Position numbers and translations under genes: made by a program
Assembly: GCA_052143655.1 (NCBI GenBank)
Contig: JBKQSL010000030.1
Span: forward strand, 1-8,411
Source of the DNA: CAVSUR01 sp052143655
GTDB taxonomy: Bacteria > Actinomycetota > Actinomycetes > Streptosporangiales > Streptosporangiaceae
Direction of reading: 5' to 3'
DNA length: 8,411 bases
The notes under the pieces: generated by a model
What the model saw: only the letters and a program-made list of their open reading frames with translations
What the model was told of the DNA's origin: nothing
The model's database searches: none
Shown here: positions 1-6,279 of the stretch, piece by piece
Position numbering within the stretch: position 1 is the first letter of the stretch
Layout of the letters: every line of letters begins with the position of its first letter

Positions 1-1
1 C

Positions 2-109
2 ATCAACGACAGCTGGATCGCTGCCACGGCAATCGTTCACGGCGTTCCGATCGTCACGCAAGATGCTGATTACGACGCCATGCTTGACGTTGAGGTCATC
101 AAGATCTGA
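2..109 (+). CDS. PIN-domain (VapC-like) toxin, C-terminal fragment
   Basis: Only the last 35 codons and the stop are in the window; the gene begins to the left. The peptide begins INDSWIAATAIVHGVPIVTQ and continues with a D-A-D run. This is the C-terminal signature of PIN-domain ribonucleases: the N-D pair followed by an IAA helix, then a strand ending in T-x-D, which supply the late acidic residues of the metal-dependent nuclease centre. In VapBC-type toxin-antitoxin pairs the antitoxin gene usually lies just upstream, here outside the window. GC is about 54% over these 108 bases (my count) and about 69% at third positions, well below the neighbouring genes, which suggests recent acquisition. 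The reading frame is intact to its stop. PIN assignment is firm; that it is a VapC toxin rather than another PIN protein is inference. Confidence 0.75.
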   Translation: MNDSWIAATAIVHGVPIVTQDADYDAMLDVEVIKI

Positions 110-134
110 CGGCACTCACGGCACAGAACGGCAG

Positions 135-305
135 CTGACCACGCTGCGCGGCTGGCGGGAGTTCGTCACCGAGCGGCCCGCCGTCCCGGACCTGCTGCCC
201 GAGCCAGCCTGGAAGCTCCTGGACGACGACGGGCGGCTCGCCTGCGACGAGGCCCGGCTCGCCCACCACGCCAGGCTGCTGACCGTCGCCACGCCCGCCG
301 CCCGC
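135..305 (+). pseudogene. TniB-like transposition ATPase, N-terminal remnant
   Basis: The frame reads TTLRGWREFVTERPAVPDLL, then a helix with DEARLAHHARLLTVATPAAR. This matches from memory the N-terminus of actinobacterial TniB-type AAA ATPases that partner DDE (Mu/Tn7-like) transposases, where TTL-x-GW is close to the initiator Met and the D-x-AR-x-x-(Y/H)H segment precedes the Walker A region. Here homology stops at about 305, before any P-loop, and the sequence runs into an IS3-type fragment on the other strand. There is no ATG or GTG at the expected start; a CTG occupies it at 135-137 and no ribosome binding site is visible. It is therefore a dead fragment. The frame stays open through to the lhgO gene only because stop codons are rare at this GC content. 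The family call rests on recognition, not on a search. Confidence 0.5.
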
Positions 306-478
306 GGTGGACTGCCGGGCGACCAGATCATCGTGCACCGGCAGCCCGGCCTTACGGCCCAGGCCGCGCTTCTTGGCGAACACCGACCAGATGCCCTGCT
401 GGGAGCAACAGCCGCACGACCTTGTTCTCCCCCGACGCCCTCCGCGACAGCACTGCGCCGGCGATCCGCCAGCACGAC
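306..478 (-). pseudogene. IS3-family transposase (OrfB) remnant, frameshifted
   Basis: On the minus strand one frame reads CSQQGIWSVFAKKRGLGRKA followed by GLPVHDDLVARQSTA. This is the linker just before the catalytic DDE core of IS3-family OrfB transposases, usually written ...RLCS-x-x-GIWSVF-x-KK-x-GL-x-R-x-x-GPPVHDDLV. The preceding helix-turn-helix part, WRIAGAVLSRRASGENKVVRL in pieces, lies in a different minus-strand frame. Joining the two needs removal of one base near 408, so the copy carries a +1 frameshift. The DDE catalytic core that should follow is absent: homology ends at about 306, where the TniB-like fragment begins on the opposite strand. It has no start and no terminal repeats that I can identify, so it is inert debris marking an old insertion and rearrangement. 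Confidence 0.7.
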
Positions 479-573
479 GGCATTGGGGCTGCCGTGGCCG
501 GGCGCGCGGGGCTGGCGGTCCCAGTGCGCCAGGCCCGGGGCGACGGACCGGGACGGGACGGTGCGCTGTCATC

Positions 574-969
574 ATGTCACTCATGATCGGACGGCTGCAC
601 CATATGGTGCTCGACTGCCCGGACCCTGCTGCGCTGGCGGCGTTCTACTCCGCGGTGCTCGGGCAGCCGATCACGTACCGAGGCGACGACTGGGTGGTCG
701 TGGCCCGGGACGACCAGACCTCGGGCCTGGCGTTCCAGCTGGCCCCCGACCACCGGCCGCCGACGTGGCCAGACCCTGCGCTGCCACAGCAGGTGCACCT
801 GGACATCATGGTGGAGGACCCGGCCGAGGCCGGCCCGCGGGTGGTGGCCCTCGGCGCGGTCCGGCTGGGCGGCGAGCATGTCTACGCCGATCCGGCCGGG
901 CACCCCTTCTGCCTCATTCCGCGGCCGCCGTGGGCTCCGCCGATTCCCGCGGGCCCGGCAGCATGGTGA
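574..969 (+). CDS. VOC-family (glyoxalase-fold) protein
   Basis: A 131-residue protein of the vicinal oxygen chelate superfamily, resembling the Glyoxalase_6-like group. Residues 8-30 form the first beta-alpha unit, with an HHMVLDCPDPAALAAFYSAV core, and residues 72-115 the second, with QVHLDIMVEDP, a VVALGA helix end and YADPAGHPFCLIP at the C-terminus. His10 and His75 sit where this fold often places metal ligands, but the usual acidic ligand of the last strand is Cys/Leu here, so catalytic metal binding is uncertain. Substrate unknown. The start at 574 is chosen because a purine-rich GGGACGG lies 12 bases upstream; ATG 583 is the alternative. The stop overlaps the lhgO start by 7 bp, implying co-transcription and coupled translation, so a role next to 2-hydroxyglutarate or related 2-hydroxy/2-keto acid metabolism is plausible but unproven. 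Confidence 0.8.
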   Translation: MSLMIGRLHHMVLDCPDPAALAAFYSAVLGQPITYRGDDWVVVARDDQTSGLAFQLAPDHRPPTWPDPALPQQVHLDIMVEDPAEAGPRVVALGAVRLGGEHVYADPAGHPFCLIPRPPWAPPIPAGPAAW

Positions 970-2186
970 CGCCGGGCCGCCTTGCCCATCCTGTCGGGAT
1001 CGTCGGCGGCGGCATTGTTGGCCTGGCAGTGGCCCGTCAGCTGGCTGAATCTGGCGTGCCTGTCCTGGTCTTCGAGAAGGAAGCCGGCGTCGCCCGGCAC
1101 CAGACGGGGCGCAACTCCGGGGTCGTGCACGCGGGGATCTACTACCCGCCCGGCTCGGCCAAGGCGGTGATGTGCCGGCGCGGCGTCGAGCTGCTGCGCG
1201 CGTACTGCGCAGACCGCGGGCTGGCCTGGGACGCGCGGGGCAAGCTCGTCGTCGCCCGGGACACTGCGGAAACGGTCAGGCTGCGCGAGATCGAGCGCCG
1301 CGCGGCCGCTAACGGCGTCCCCGGCGTGCGCTGGCTGGAGGCAGCAGCCATCCGGGAGCTCGAGCCTGAGGTCGCGGGCCAGGCCGCGCTATTCTCGCCG
1401 ACCACGGCCATCGTGGATTACCCCGCCATCGCGCGGTCCTTCGCCGGTGATGTGGTGCGACTCGGCGGCCAGGTGCTGACGGGCACCCCCGTCACCGGCG
1501 TGCGTCACCGCGGCGACGACGGCGTCGACATCATCGCCGCAGGCCATGAGCACCGGCTGTCCCGGCTGGTCGTCTGCGCCGGGCTGCAGACCGACCTCGT
1601 CGCCCAGTGGGCCGGCGATGACGCCGCGCCGGAGATCGTGCCCTTCCGGGGCGAGTACCTGCGGCTGCGCCCGCAGGCGCGCGGCCGGGTCCGGCATCTC
1701 ATCTACCCGGTCCCGGACCCCGCGTACCCGTTCCTCGGCGTGCACGTGACGCCGCGCATCGACGGTGAGGTGGACCTCGGCCCGAACGCGGTGCTCGCCC
1801 TGGCCCGGGAGGGATACCGGCGCCGTGATGTGTCCCCCGCCGAGGTGGCGCGGCTGGCCCGCTCCGCGGCGTTCCGCCAGCTGGCGCGGCACAACTGGCG
1901 AGCGGGCCTGCGCGAGATGCGCGGATCGCTGTCCCGGCGGGCTTTCGTCGGCGAGGTCAGGACCTACCTTCCCTGGCTGGAGCTCAGTGACGTGGTATCC
2001 GCCCCGGCGGGGGTGCGCGCGCAGGCGGTGGACACGGACGGATCACTGATCGACGACTTCCGCATCCGCCAGATCGGCGCGGTTACAACTGTCCGCAACG
2101 CGCCGTCGCCGGCGGCCACAGCGTCGATGGCGATCGCCGAGCACATCACCTCCAGGCTCACGCTGCCCGCCGGGCCGGGGAAGTAG
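963..2186 (+). CDS. lhgO: L-2-hydroxyglutarate oxidase/dehydrogenase (FAD)
   Basis: A 407-residue FAD-dependent oxidoreductase of the DAO superfamily that oxidises L-2-hydroxyglutarate to 2-oxoglutarate, feeding electrons to oxygen or the membrane quinone pool. The N-terminal Rossmann motif is GIVGGGIVGLAVARQLAESG (residues 12-31, GxGxxG at 15-20), with Glu38 ending the second strand to bind the FAD ribose. HQTGRNSGVVHAGIYY (46-61) is the hallmark of LhgO. The C-terminal VRAQAVDTDGSLIDDF (351-366) and NAPSPAATASMA (from 379) are the conserved substrate/FAD-closing segments. Length fits the family (about 400). The start at 963 is preferred over far-upstream in-frame ATGs because the Rossmann fold begins at residue 11 and the upstream frame is debris. 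ATGGTGA couples it to the VOC gene stop. No separate ribosome binding site is evident, consistent with coupling. A related 2-hydroxy-acid oxidase is possible but the signatures favour LhgO. Confidence 0.87.
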   Translation: MVTPGRLAHPVGIVGGGIVGLAVARQLAESGVPVLVFEKEAGVARHQTGRNSGVVHAGIYYPPGSAKAVMCRRGVELLRAYCADRGLAWDARGKLVVARDTAETVRLREIERRAAANGVPGVRWLEAAAIRELEPEVAGQAALFSPTTAIVDYPAIARSFAGDVVRLGGQVLTGTPVTGVRHRGDDGVDIIAAGHEHRLSRLVVCAGLQTDLVAQWAGDDAAPEIVPFRGEYLRLRPQARGRVRHLIYPVPDPAYPFLGVHVTPRIDGEVDLGPNAVLALAREGYRRRDVSPAEVARLARSAAFRQLARHNWRAGLREMRGSLSRRAFVGEVRTYLPWLELSDVVSAPAGVRAQAVDTDGSLIDDFRIRQIGAVTTVRNAPSPAATASMAIAEHITSRLTLPAGPGK

Positions 2187-2214
2187 CCGGGCCGGAGAAC
2201 TAGCCGCGCCCGTG

Positions 2215-2241
2215 GGCCGGCGGACGGCCTGTCCGCCGGCC
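2215..2241 (+). terminator. Hairpin downstream of lhgO
   Basis: An 11-bp perfect stem (2215-2225 with 2231-2241) closes a 5-base loop, 29 bases after the lhgO stop. No T-run follows, as is common for actinobacterial terminators. It lies between convergent genes and could act on either strand. Confidence 0.55.
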
Positions 2242-2270
2242 GCGTGACGATAACCGGGCCGCAACGACGT

Positions 2271-2308
2271 TACGGCCATTGCCATTGCCGTAGTCACCGG
2301 CCGGTGAC
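2271..2308. repeat. Nested inverted repeat and 16-bp palindrome
   Basis: The palindrome GTCACCGGCCGGTGAC occupies 2293-2308 and is perfect. Just upstream, TACGGC (2271-2276) and GCCGTA (2287-2292) form a second short inverted repeat. Both lie between the convergent 3' ends of lhgO and the HTH membrane protein gene. They could fold as RNA on either strand and assist termination, or be a protein-binding site; nothing else decides between these. Confidence 0.45.
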
Positions 2309-2356
2309 GTGCCGCGGCGGAGCCTTTTCCGCTGGCATTTGCGATCAGCCCGCCAG

Positions 2357-2371
2357 GGCCGGCAGCCGGCC
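2357..2371 (-). terminator. Possible hairpin after the HTH protein gene
   Basis: GGCCGGC (2357-2363), one base, then GCCGGCC (2365-2371) can form a stem of about 5 bp with a 5-base loop, 8 bases past the stop of the minus-strand gene ending at 2380. There is no T-run. GC-rich repeats of this kind occur by chance, so support is weak. Confidence 0.3.
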
Positions 2372-2379
2372 ACGAGTGA

Positions 2380-3984
2380 TCAGGAACGGCCGGTGATGCG
2401 GACGTCGTAGACACGCCCCTGGAAGGTTCCCTGCTGGTTCTGCGGCAGCCGGATGAACCAGATGAGCACGTAACGCCCGTGCGCCGGCTGGCCGGGCCGC
2501 AGCAGCACGGTTCCGTGCACGCCGTCGGCGTGGGCCACGGCGGGCAGGCTCGCCAGCGCGGGCGCCGATCCGACGCGCACCTGCAGGCTGGCGCCGGGCG
2601 CGCTGCCGAGCGCGACGCGTACGGCGGTCACCGTCACCGGCCGGCCCATGTCCAGCAGCAGGCCGGTGCCCGAGTACAGGTTCCCGAACGTCGCCGAGGT
2701 GTACCAGTCGGTATGCCAGGCCGTGCCGGGCCGGCCGTCGATCGCCAGGGCCGCTAGCTGGGGGCTGTCGCCCTGGCCGAGGCCGTGCACGCCGAACGCC
2801 CTGGCACTGACCGCGGCCAGCTGCCGGGCCGGGGTCGCGGCGGGCGCGGAAGAGCGGTCCGGGGGGCTGCTGGGGGCTGGCCGGGCAGCAGCGCTGATGG
2901 TCGCCGCCCGGTGCCGGGCCAGCGCCCGGCCCGCGGCGGGCGGGCGGGCGCCTGCCGTCGGCTGCGAACCGGACAGCAGGTGGATGGCCACGTAGCCCAG
3001 TCCCACGACCAGCACGAGCACCAGCACAGCGGCCAGGACCAGGACGCGGGCAGGGAGCCGGGCAGCACGGCGGTCCGGGGACGCGCTCCAGCGCAGGCCC
3101 CCGATCAGGCCGCCTGTATTGCCGCCGGCTGCCACCCCGCTCGCGGCCGCTGCACTGGCGGCTGCCCCGTTCGAGGCCGCTCTCCAGCGGGCAGGACCGG
3201 TGACCCAGCTGCGGGCGGTGAACGGCGCCCTGGCGCGGGGCTGCGCGGCAGGCTCCCCGAAGTCAGGCACGGTGGCAGCCGGGCCGGTACTGGCGCTGCC
3301 AGCAGCGCCATTTCTGGTGCTGGGTATCCTCCACCCGGCCGGCTCATGGTCTGCCGGACGGCTGGTCATCGGCTGCGCGGCAGCTGAGTCCTCAGCGGCC
3401 GGCCAGCCGACTGCCAGCCCCCGGTCAGCCAGTTCACCAGCTTGTGGTCCCCCGGCGGCCGGGGCTGCCGGGCCGTGGTCCGCAGCGGGCTGGCCTGGCG
3501 CGGCGAGCCCGGGGGCGGGCGGACGGACGGCAAACGGCCGCGTCAGGGCCGATCGGTCAGCGGACCGTCTCCTGGCGGCCCGCAGGGCCGGGGCCGGCCC
3601 GGCGGCAGCAGGCCGGGCTGGACCAGCCCCGCCGGCGGCAGCCCGGCCGGCGACTGGCCCACCCGCAGCAGGGCCGCCTGCAGCTGAGCCGATGGCCCCA
3701 GGCCCGGCGCTGGCACCGGGCCTGGGGCCGAGCACAACGGGACCATCGGATGGCTGCCGGTACAGCGTGTCGTACTCGCGGATGAGCGGTGCCGACTCGG
3801 TGCCGACTACTGCCGCGATACTGCGGATGTTCCCGCGGGCGTAGAAATCCCCGCCGCAGGGGCCGAAATCGTCGTTTTCCATGCTCGCGATGATCGGCTC
3901 GCGGATCCGCGTCCGCTCACTGGCCTGAGCCACGGTGAGACCCGCCTCGCGCCGCGCCTGCGCCAGGGTCGCGCCGATGCTCAC
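2380..3984 (-). CDS. RodZ-like HTH membrane protein with discoidin-like domain
   Basis: A 534-residue single-pass membrane protein. Residues 2-75 are a RodZ-type HTH (HTH_25-like): SIGATLAQARREAGLTVAQA, TRIREPIIASMENDDF, then CGGDFYARGNIRSIAAVVG. Residues 77-306 are a low-complexity Ala/Gly/Pro linker. Residues 310-338 are one hydrophobic membrane segment preceded by arginines, placing the HTH in the cytoplasm. Residues 397-534 form a beta-rich domain with AIDGRPGTAWHTDWY and GTGLLLDMGRPVTV, typical of discoidin/F5-8C-like modules on actinobacterial surface proteins. RodZ links the cytoskeleton to wall synthesis, and this architecture suggests an envelope role; the ligand is unknown. The GTG start at 3984 follows AGGGAGG with a 5-base spacer and sits directly before the conserved SIG-x-TL; an upstream in-frame GTG at 4056 would add 24 uncharacteristic residues. 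The usual DUF4115 tail of RodZ relatives is absent. Monocistronic in appearance. Confidence 0.82.
   Translation of the reverse strand: MSIGATLAQARREAGLTVAQASERTRIREPIIASMENDDFGPCGGDFYARGNIRSIAAVVGTESAPLIREYDTLYRQPSDGPVVLGPRPGASAGPGAIGSAAGGPAAGGPVAGRAAAGGAGPARPAAAGPAPALRAARRRSADRSALTRPFAVRPPAPGLAAPGQPAADHGPAAPAAGGPQAGELADRGLAVGWPAAEDSAAAQPMTSRPADHEPAGWRIPSTRNGAAGSASTGPAATVPDFGEPAAQPRARAPFTARSWVTGPARWRAASNGAAASAAAASGVAAGGNTGGLIGGLRWSASPDRRAARLPARVLVLAAVLVLVLVVGLGYVAIHLLSGSQPTAGARPPAAGRALARHRAATISAAARPAPSSPPDRSSAPAATPARQLAAVSARAFGVHGLGQGDSPQLAALAIDGRPGTAWHTDWYTSATFGNLYSGTGLLLDMGRPVTVTAVRVALGSAPGASLQVRVGSAPALASLPAVAHADGVHGTVLLRPGQPAHGRYVLIWFIRLPQNQQGTFQGRVYDVRITGRS
3694..3729 (-). repeat. 14-bp perfect inverted repeat inside the coding region
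   Basis: GGCCCCAGGCCCGG (3694-3707) and CCGGGCCTGGGGCC (3716-3729) form a perfect 14-bp stem with an 8-base loop. It falls around codons 86-97 of the HTH membrane protein, at the beginning of its Gly/Pro/Ala linker and just after the DNA-binding-like domain. It could slow ribosomes or transcription there, or only reflect biased Gly/Pro codons. Confidence 0.5.
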
Positions 3985-4302
3985 GCTAGCCTCCCTTGCT
4001 TCCGCGCCGCCGTCCGCCGGCGCCGCGATGCTGACGTCAATTGCCTCCGCTACCACTATGCCTGCCGGGCGGCAGTGCCCGGTCGGCTCGGGCCGGCCGG
4101 GCGCGTCCGGCAGGCCTGGCGCAGCAGGCTGATCACGCTGCTGACAGCGGATTTGCCGGGCCGGCGAAGCCGGCAGGCGGGCCGAGATCTCTCCGGCGGA
4201 CTGGCTGGCCGGACAGCCCAGCCGGGCCCGCCCCGGTACAGGGCGGGCCCGGCTGGGCTGCTGGTCACGACGGCCGGAACGGTCACCGTGACCGGTCCGC
4301 GG
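3985..4302. other. Intergenic region upstream of the HTH protein gene
   Basis: This 318-base gap separates two minus-strand genes. It holds the AGGGAGG ribosome binding site (3990-3996, minus strand), a 9-bp inverted repeat GCCTGCCGG/CCGGCAGGC (4070-4078 and 4107-4115, 28-base spacing), a CAGCAG/CTGCTG repeat (4122-4127 and 4138-4143), a GCCGGC-GAA-GCCGGC element (4160-4174), and the large hairpin at 4214-4260. I see no convincing -35/-10 pair; a lone TTGACG on the minus strand (4035-4040) lacks a matching -10. No gene is supported here. Confidence 0.6.
4214..4260 (-). terminator. 20-bp perfect hairpin after the S53 peptidase gene
   Basis: A perfect 20-bp GC-rich stem (4214-4233 with 4241-4260) closes the 7-base loop CGGTACA, starting 42 bases past the stop of the minus-strand peptidase gene. 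There is no T-run on the exit side, as is usual for strong actinobacterial hairpin terminators. It isolates the peptidase transcript from the HTH gene downstream. The structure itself is certain; function as a terminator is inference. Confidence 0.75.
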
Positions 4303-6279
4303 TTACCCCTCCAGGCGGCGCAGCGCGCCGATGAACCGCGCCCCGGCCGGCGTGCCGACCCCGGACATGTTGTCGTAGCCGCGCAGCGTGACCTGCCCGG
4401 TGTAGCCCGCCATCTTCGGGTTCTGGTCGTCGAAGGTGGTCAGCGCCTGGATGCCGCAGACAGCCTGCGGGCAGGCGACACCGCGCCACGACTTCGGGCT
4501 GTGGATCGTCAGCGGCAGCGTGTCATGCACGGCGGCGGTCCCGGCCAGCCGGTAGATCGCCGGGTTCAGGAACCCGAACGACGTGTGCTGGTCCTGCTCG
4601 GCCGCCGTCACCATGCCGCCCACCAGCGGCGAGGCCAGGCTGGTCCCGCCGACGTCGAACTCGCCGTACACCGGGGGCTTGTTGGCGGGGAATGTGAGCA
4701 CCCCCACGGCGATGCCGGTGAACGGATCGGCGTCCGCGCTGATGTCGGGGACCGACCGGACCTTGCCGCCGCGGTTGCCCGGCGCCCGGCTGAGCGCGGC
4801 CGGCACGACGCCGCGCTGGTACCAGGGCTGGCGCCACAGCAGGCTGGGCCCGCCGCCCGCGGCGCCCTGCTCGCCCTCGAAGACCCACTTGCCCTTCTGC
4901 AGGATCGAGATGCCAGTCGACCAGCCGGTCTCGAACAGCCGCCTGCGGCCGCCGCCGATGCCCAGCGTGGTGCCGCCGACCGCCGTCGCGTACGGGTCAC
5001 TGGACGGGGTCTCGACCCCAGAGCCGTCACCAGAGGAGAAGTACATGCCGACGCCCTCGGCGGCGGCACGCAGCAGGTAGGAGTGCTCGATCCGGGTGAT
5101 GGCCGCCGGCTGGGTCTCGTCCAAGCCCTCCCAGGAGTTGGACGCGACCGAGGCCAGCGGGTGCCCGCCGGTGCCCAGCACGGCCAGGTCGGCATTGAAC
5201 AGGCCCTGCAGGCCGTAGTAGCCGTTATTGCAACTGTCCCCGCCGATGACCAGCTCGTGCGCACCCGGCGCCATGTCGTAGGCCGACTCCACGTCGAGCT
5301 GCTCCTCGACGTCGAACGGGTCGCCGCAGGCGCTGCCCTGGCCGAGCGACAGCTCGGAGTACCGCGTCGTGGACGGCGCGGGCATCTGGTTGAACGCCGC
5401 GTAGTCCTTCAGCGTCAGGAACATGTCGGGGGTCAGGCCGAGCTCGACCAGCGCCACGGTCTGGAACCGGCCGGTGGCCGCGGAGCTGGCCCCGTAGGCC
5501 GCCCGGAGCTGGCGGGCGTTGTAGCCGCAGACCTCGGTCGGGAATGACGTGCGCGTGAACTGCCGCGGCAGGCCGCCCTCGCGGTGCTCGCCGTAGTAGT
5601 GCGAGCAGGGCGCGGTGGGCGCCGAGGCCGGCCCGGCCGGCGGCGCCGCCTTGCCGATGGCCTTGGCGTTCTGCCGGTCCAGGGGCAGCTTAGGCGCGGC
5701 GTTGTCCAGGCCCGTGACCCCGAGCACGTCGCCGGCCAGGGACTTAGGCACCGAGACGGCGCGGCTGTTGGCGCGCAGCGGGTAGCGGCCGGCGTTCACC
5801 GCCGCCGACGCCCGGTAGGTGCGCAGCTCAGTCCGGAACGCCGCATCGATCTTCGCGGCCGACCCGGTGCCGCGCACGTAACTGCGTGTCGGGTCCGCGG
5901 CGACCGCCGTGAACCCCTTGGAGCGCAGCCACGCCGACACCGCGTGCGCCGAGCGCTGGCTGGCCCCGAACCGCGCCGTGTACTGCGCCGGGCTCAGGTA
6001 GTGGTGGAACAGCGCACTGCCCGGCGTGCTCACCGCGGCGGCGAACTTCTGCGCCGCGGCCGTCTGCGGCCGCAGCCACACCTCGAGCGTGAGCTTCGCG
6101 GACCCGGAGACGGTTCCGGTCGCCTGCGCGTGCCCGGTGAAGGCGGCCACGCTGCCAGCCAGCGGGACGTATCCAGCGGGGCTGGCCGCGGCGCCGGCCG
6201 GAGCCGCGGCGAACATCGTCATGCTTGCCATCGCCGCGGTCGCGCCGACCGCGGCGATCAGCCTTCTTTGCCTGATCAT
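4303..6279 (-). CDS. Secreted S53 family peptidase (sedolisin/kumamolisin type)
   Basis: A 658-residue secreted serine-carboxyl peptidase, made as a proenzyme and normally active at acidic pH. Residues 1-32 are a signal peptide (MIRQRR, hydrophobic core, cleavage near AGAAA). About 37-190 is the pro-kumamolisin activation domain, containing FHHYLSPAQYTARFG. The catalytic domain runs from about 225. The catalytic pair is E325 and D329 (EEQLDVESAYDMAPGA), the oxyanion Asp is D418 (YFSSGDGSG) and the nucleophile is S547 (GGTSLASPLVGG). The C-terminal GYDNMSGVGTP near D636 matches the calcium site. Six cysteines (225, 251, 318, 350, 603, 608) could form disulfides outside the cell. The start at 6279 has GAGG six bases upstream; ATG 6297 and ATG 6336 would put extra polar residues before the signal peptide and have no ribosome binding site. 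All key residues are present, so it should be active. Stands alone between a divergent promoter region and a hairpin. Confidence 0.94.
   Translation of the reverse strand: MIRQRRLIAAVGATAAMASMTMFAAAPAGAAASPAGYVPLAGSVAAFTGHAQATGTVSGSAKLTLEVWLRPQTAAAQKFAAAVSTPGSALFHHYLSPAQYTARFGASQRSAHAVSAWLRSKGFTAVAADPTRSYVRGTGSAAKIDAAFRTELRTYRASAAVNAGRYPLRANSRAVSVPKSLAGDVLGVTGLDNAAPKLPLDRQNAKAIGKAAPPAGPASAPTAPCSHYYGEHREGGLPRQFTRTSFPTEVCGYNARQLRAAYGASSAATGRFQTVALVELGLTPDMFLTLKDYAAFNQMPAPSTTRYSELSLGQGSACGDPFDVEEQLDVESAYDMAPGAHELVIGGDSCNNGYYGLQGLFNADLAVLGTGGHPLASVASNSWEGLDETQPAAITRIEHSYLLRAAAEGVGMYFSSGDGSGVETPSSDPYATAVGGTTLGIGGGRRRLFETGWSTGISILQKGKWVFEGEQGAAGGGPSLLWRQPWYQRGVVPAALSRAPGNRGGKVRSVPDISADADPFTGIAVGVLTFPANKPPVYGEFDVGGTSLASPLVGGMVTAAEQDQHTSFGFLNPAIYRLAGTAAVHDTLPLTIHSPKSWRGVACPQAVCGIQALTTFDDQNPKMAGYTGQVTLRGYDNMSGVGTPAGARFIGALRRLEG

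Noticed and set aside
412..545. A plus-strand frame with strong third-position GC bias, reading TLFSPDALRDSTAPAIRQ
   Set aside because: It largely mirrors the IS3 OrfB remnant on the minus strand, which explains the codon-like bias, and it has no start or recognisable domain.
63..962. In-frame extension making LhgO 707 residues long, as a fusion protein
   Set aside because: The extension crosses the PIN tail out of frame, the TniB-like scrap, antisense IS3 debris and the VOC gene in another frame. LhgO proteins begin directly before the Rossmann motif, which is residue 11 from ATG 963.
2800..3720. Repeated GC-rich words suggesting a tandem repeat or CRISPR-like array
   Set aside because: No regular period or conserved unit; the words come from Ala/Gly/Pro codons of the linker.
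3119..3844. A 241-codon plus-strand open frame opposite the HTH protein linker
   Set aside because: It mirrors the Ala/Gly/Pro linker, is low complexity and lacks a ribosome binding site.
4075..5547. A 490-codon plus-strand open frame antisense to the S53 peptidase
   Set aside because: Arg/Gly/Ala-rich low-complexity product with no domain; the opposing frame has all S53 catalytic residues. Long antisense frames are expected at this GC content.
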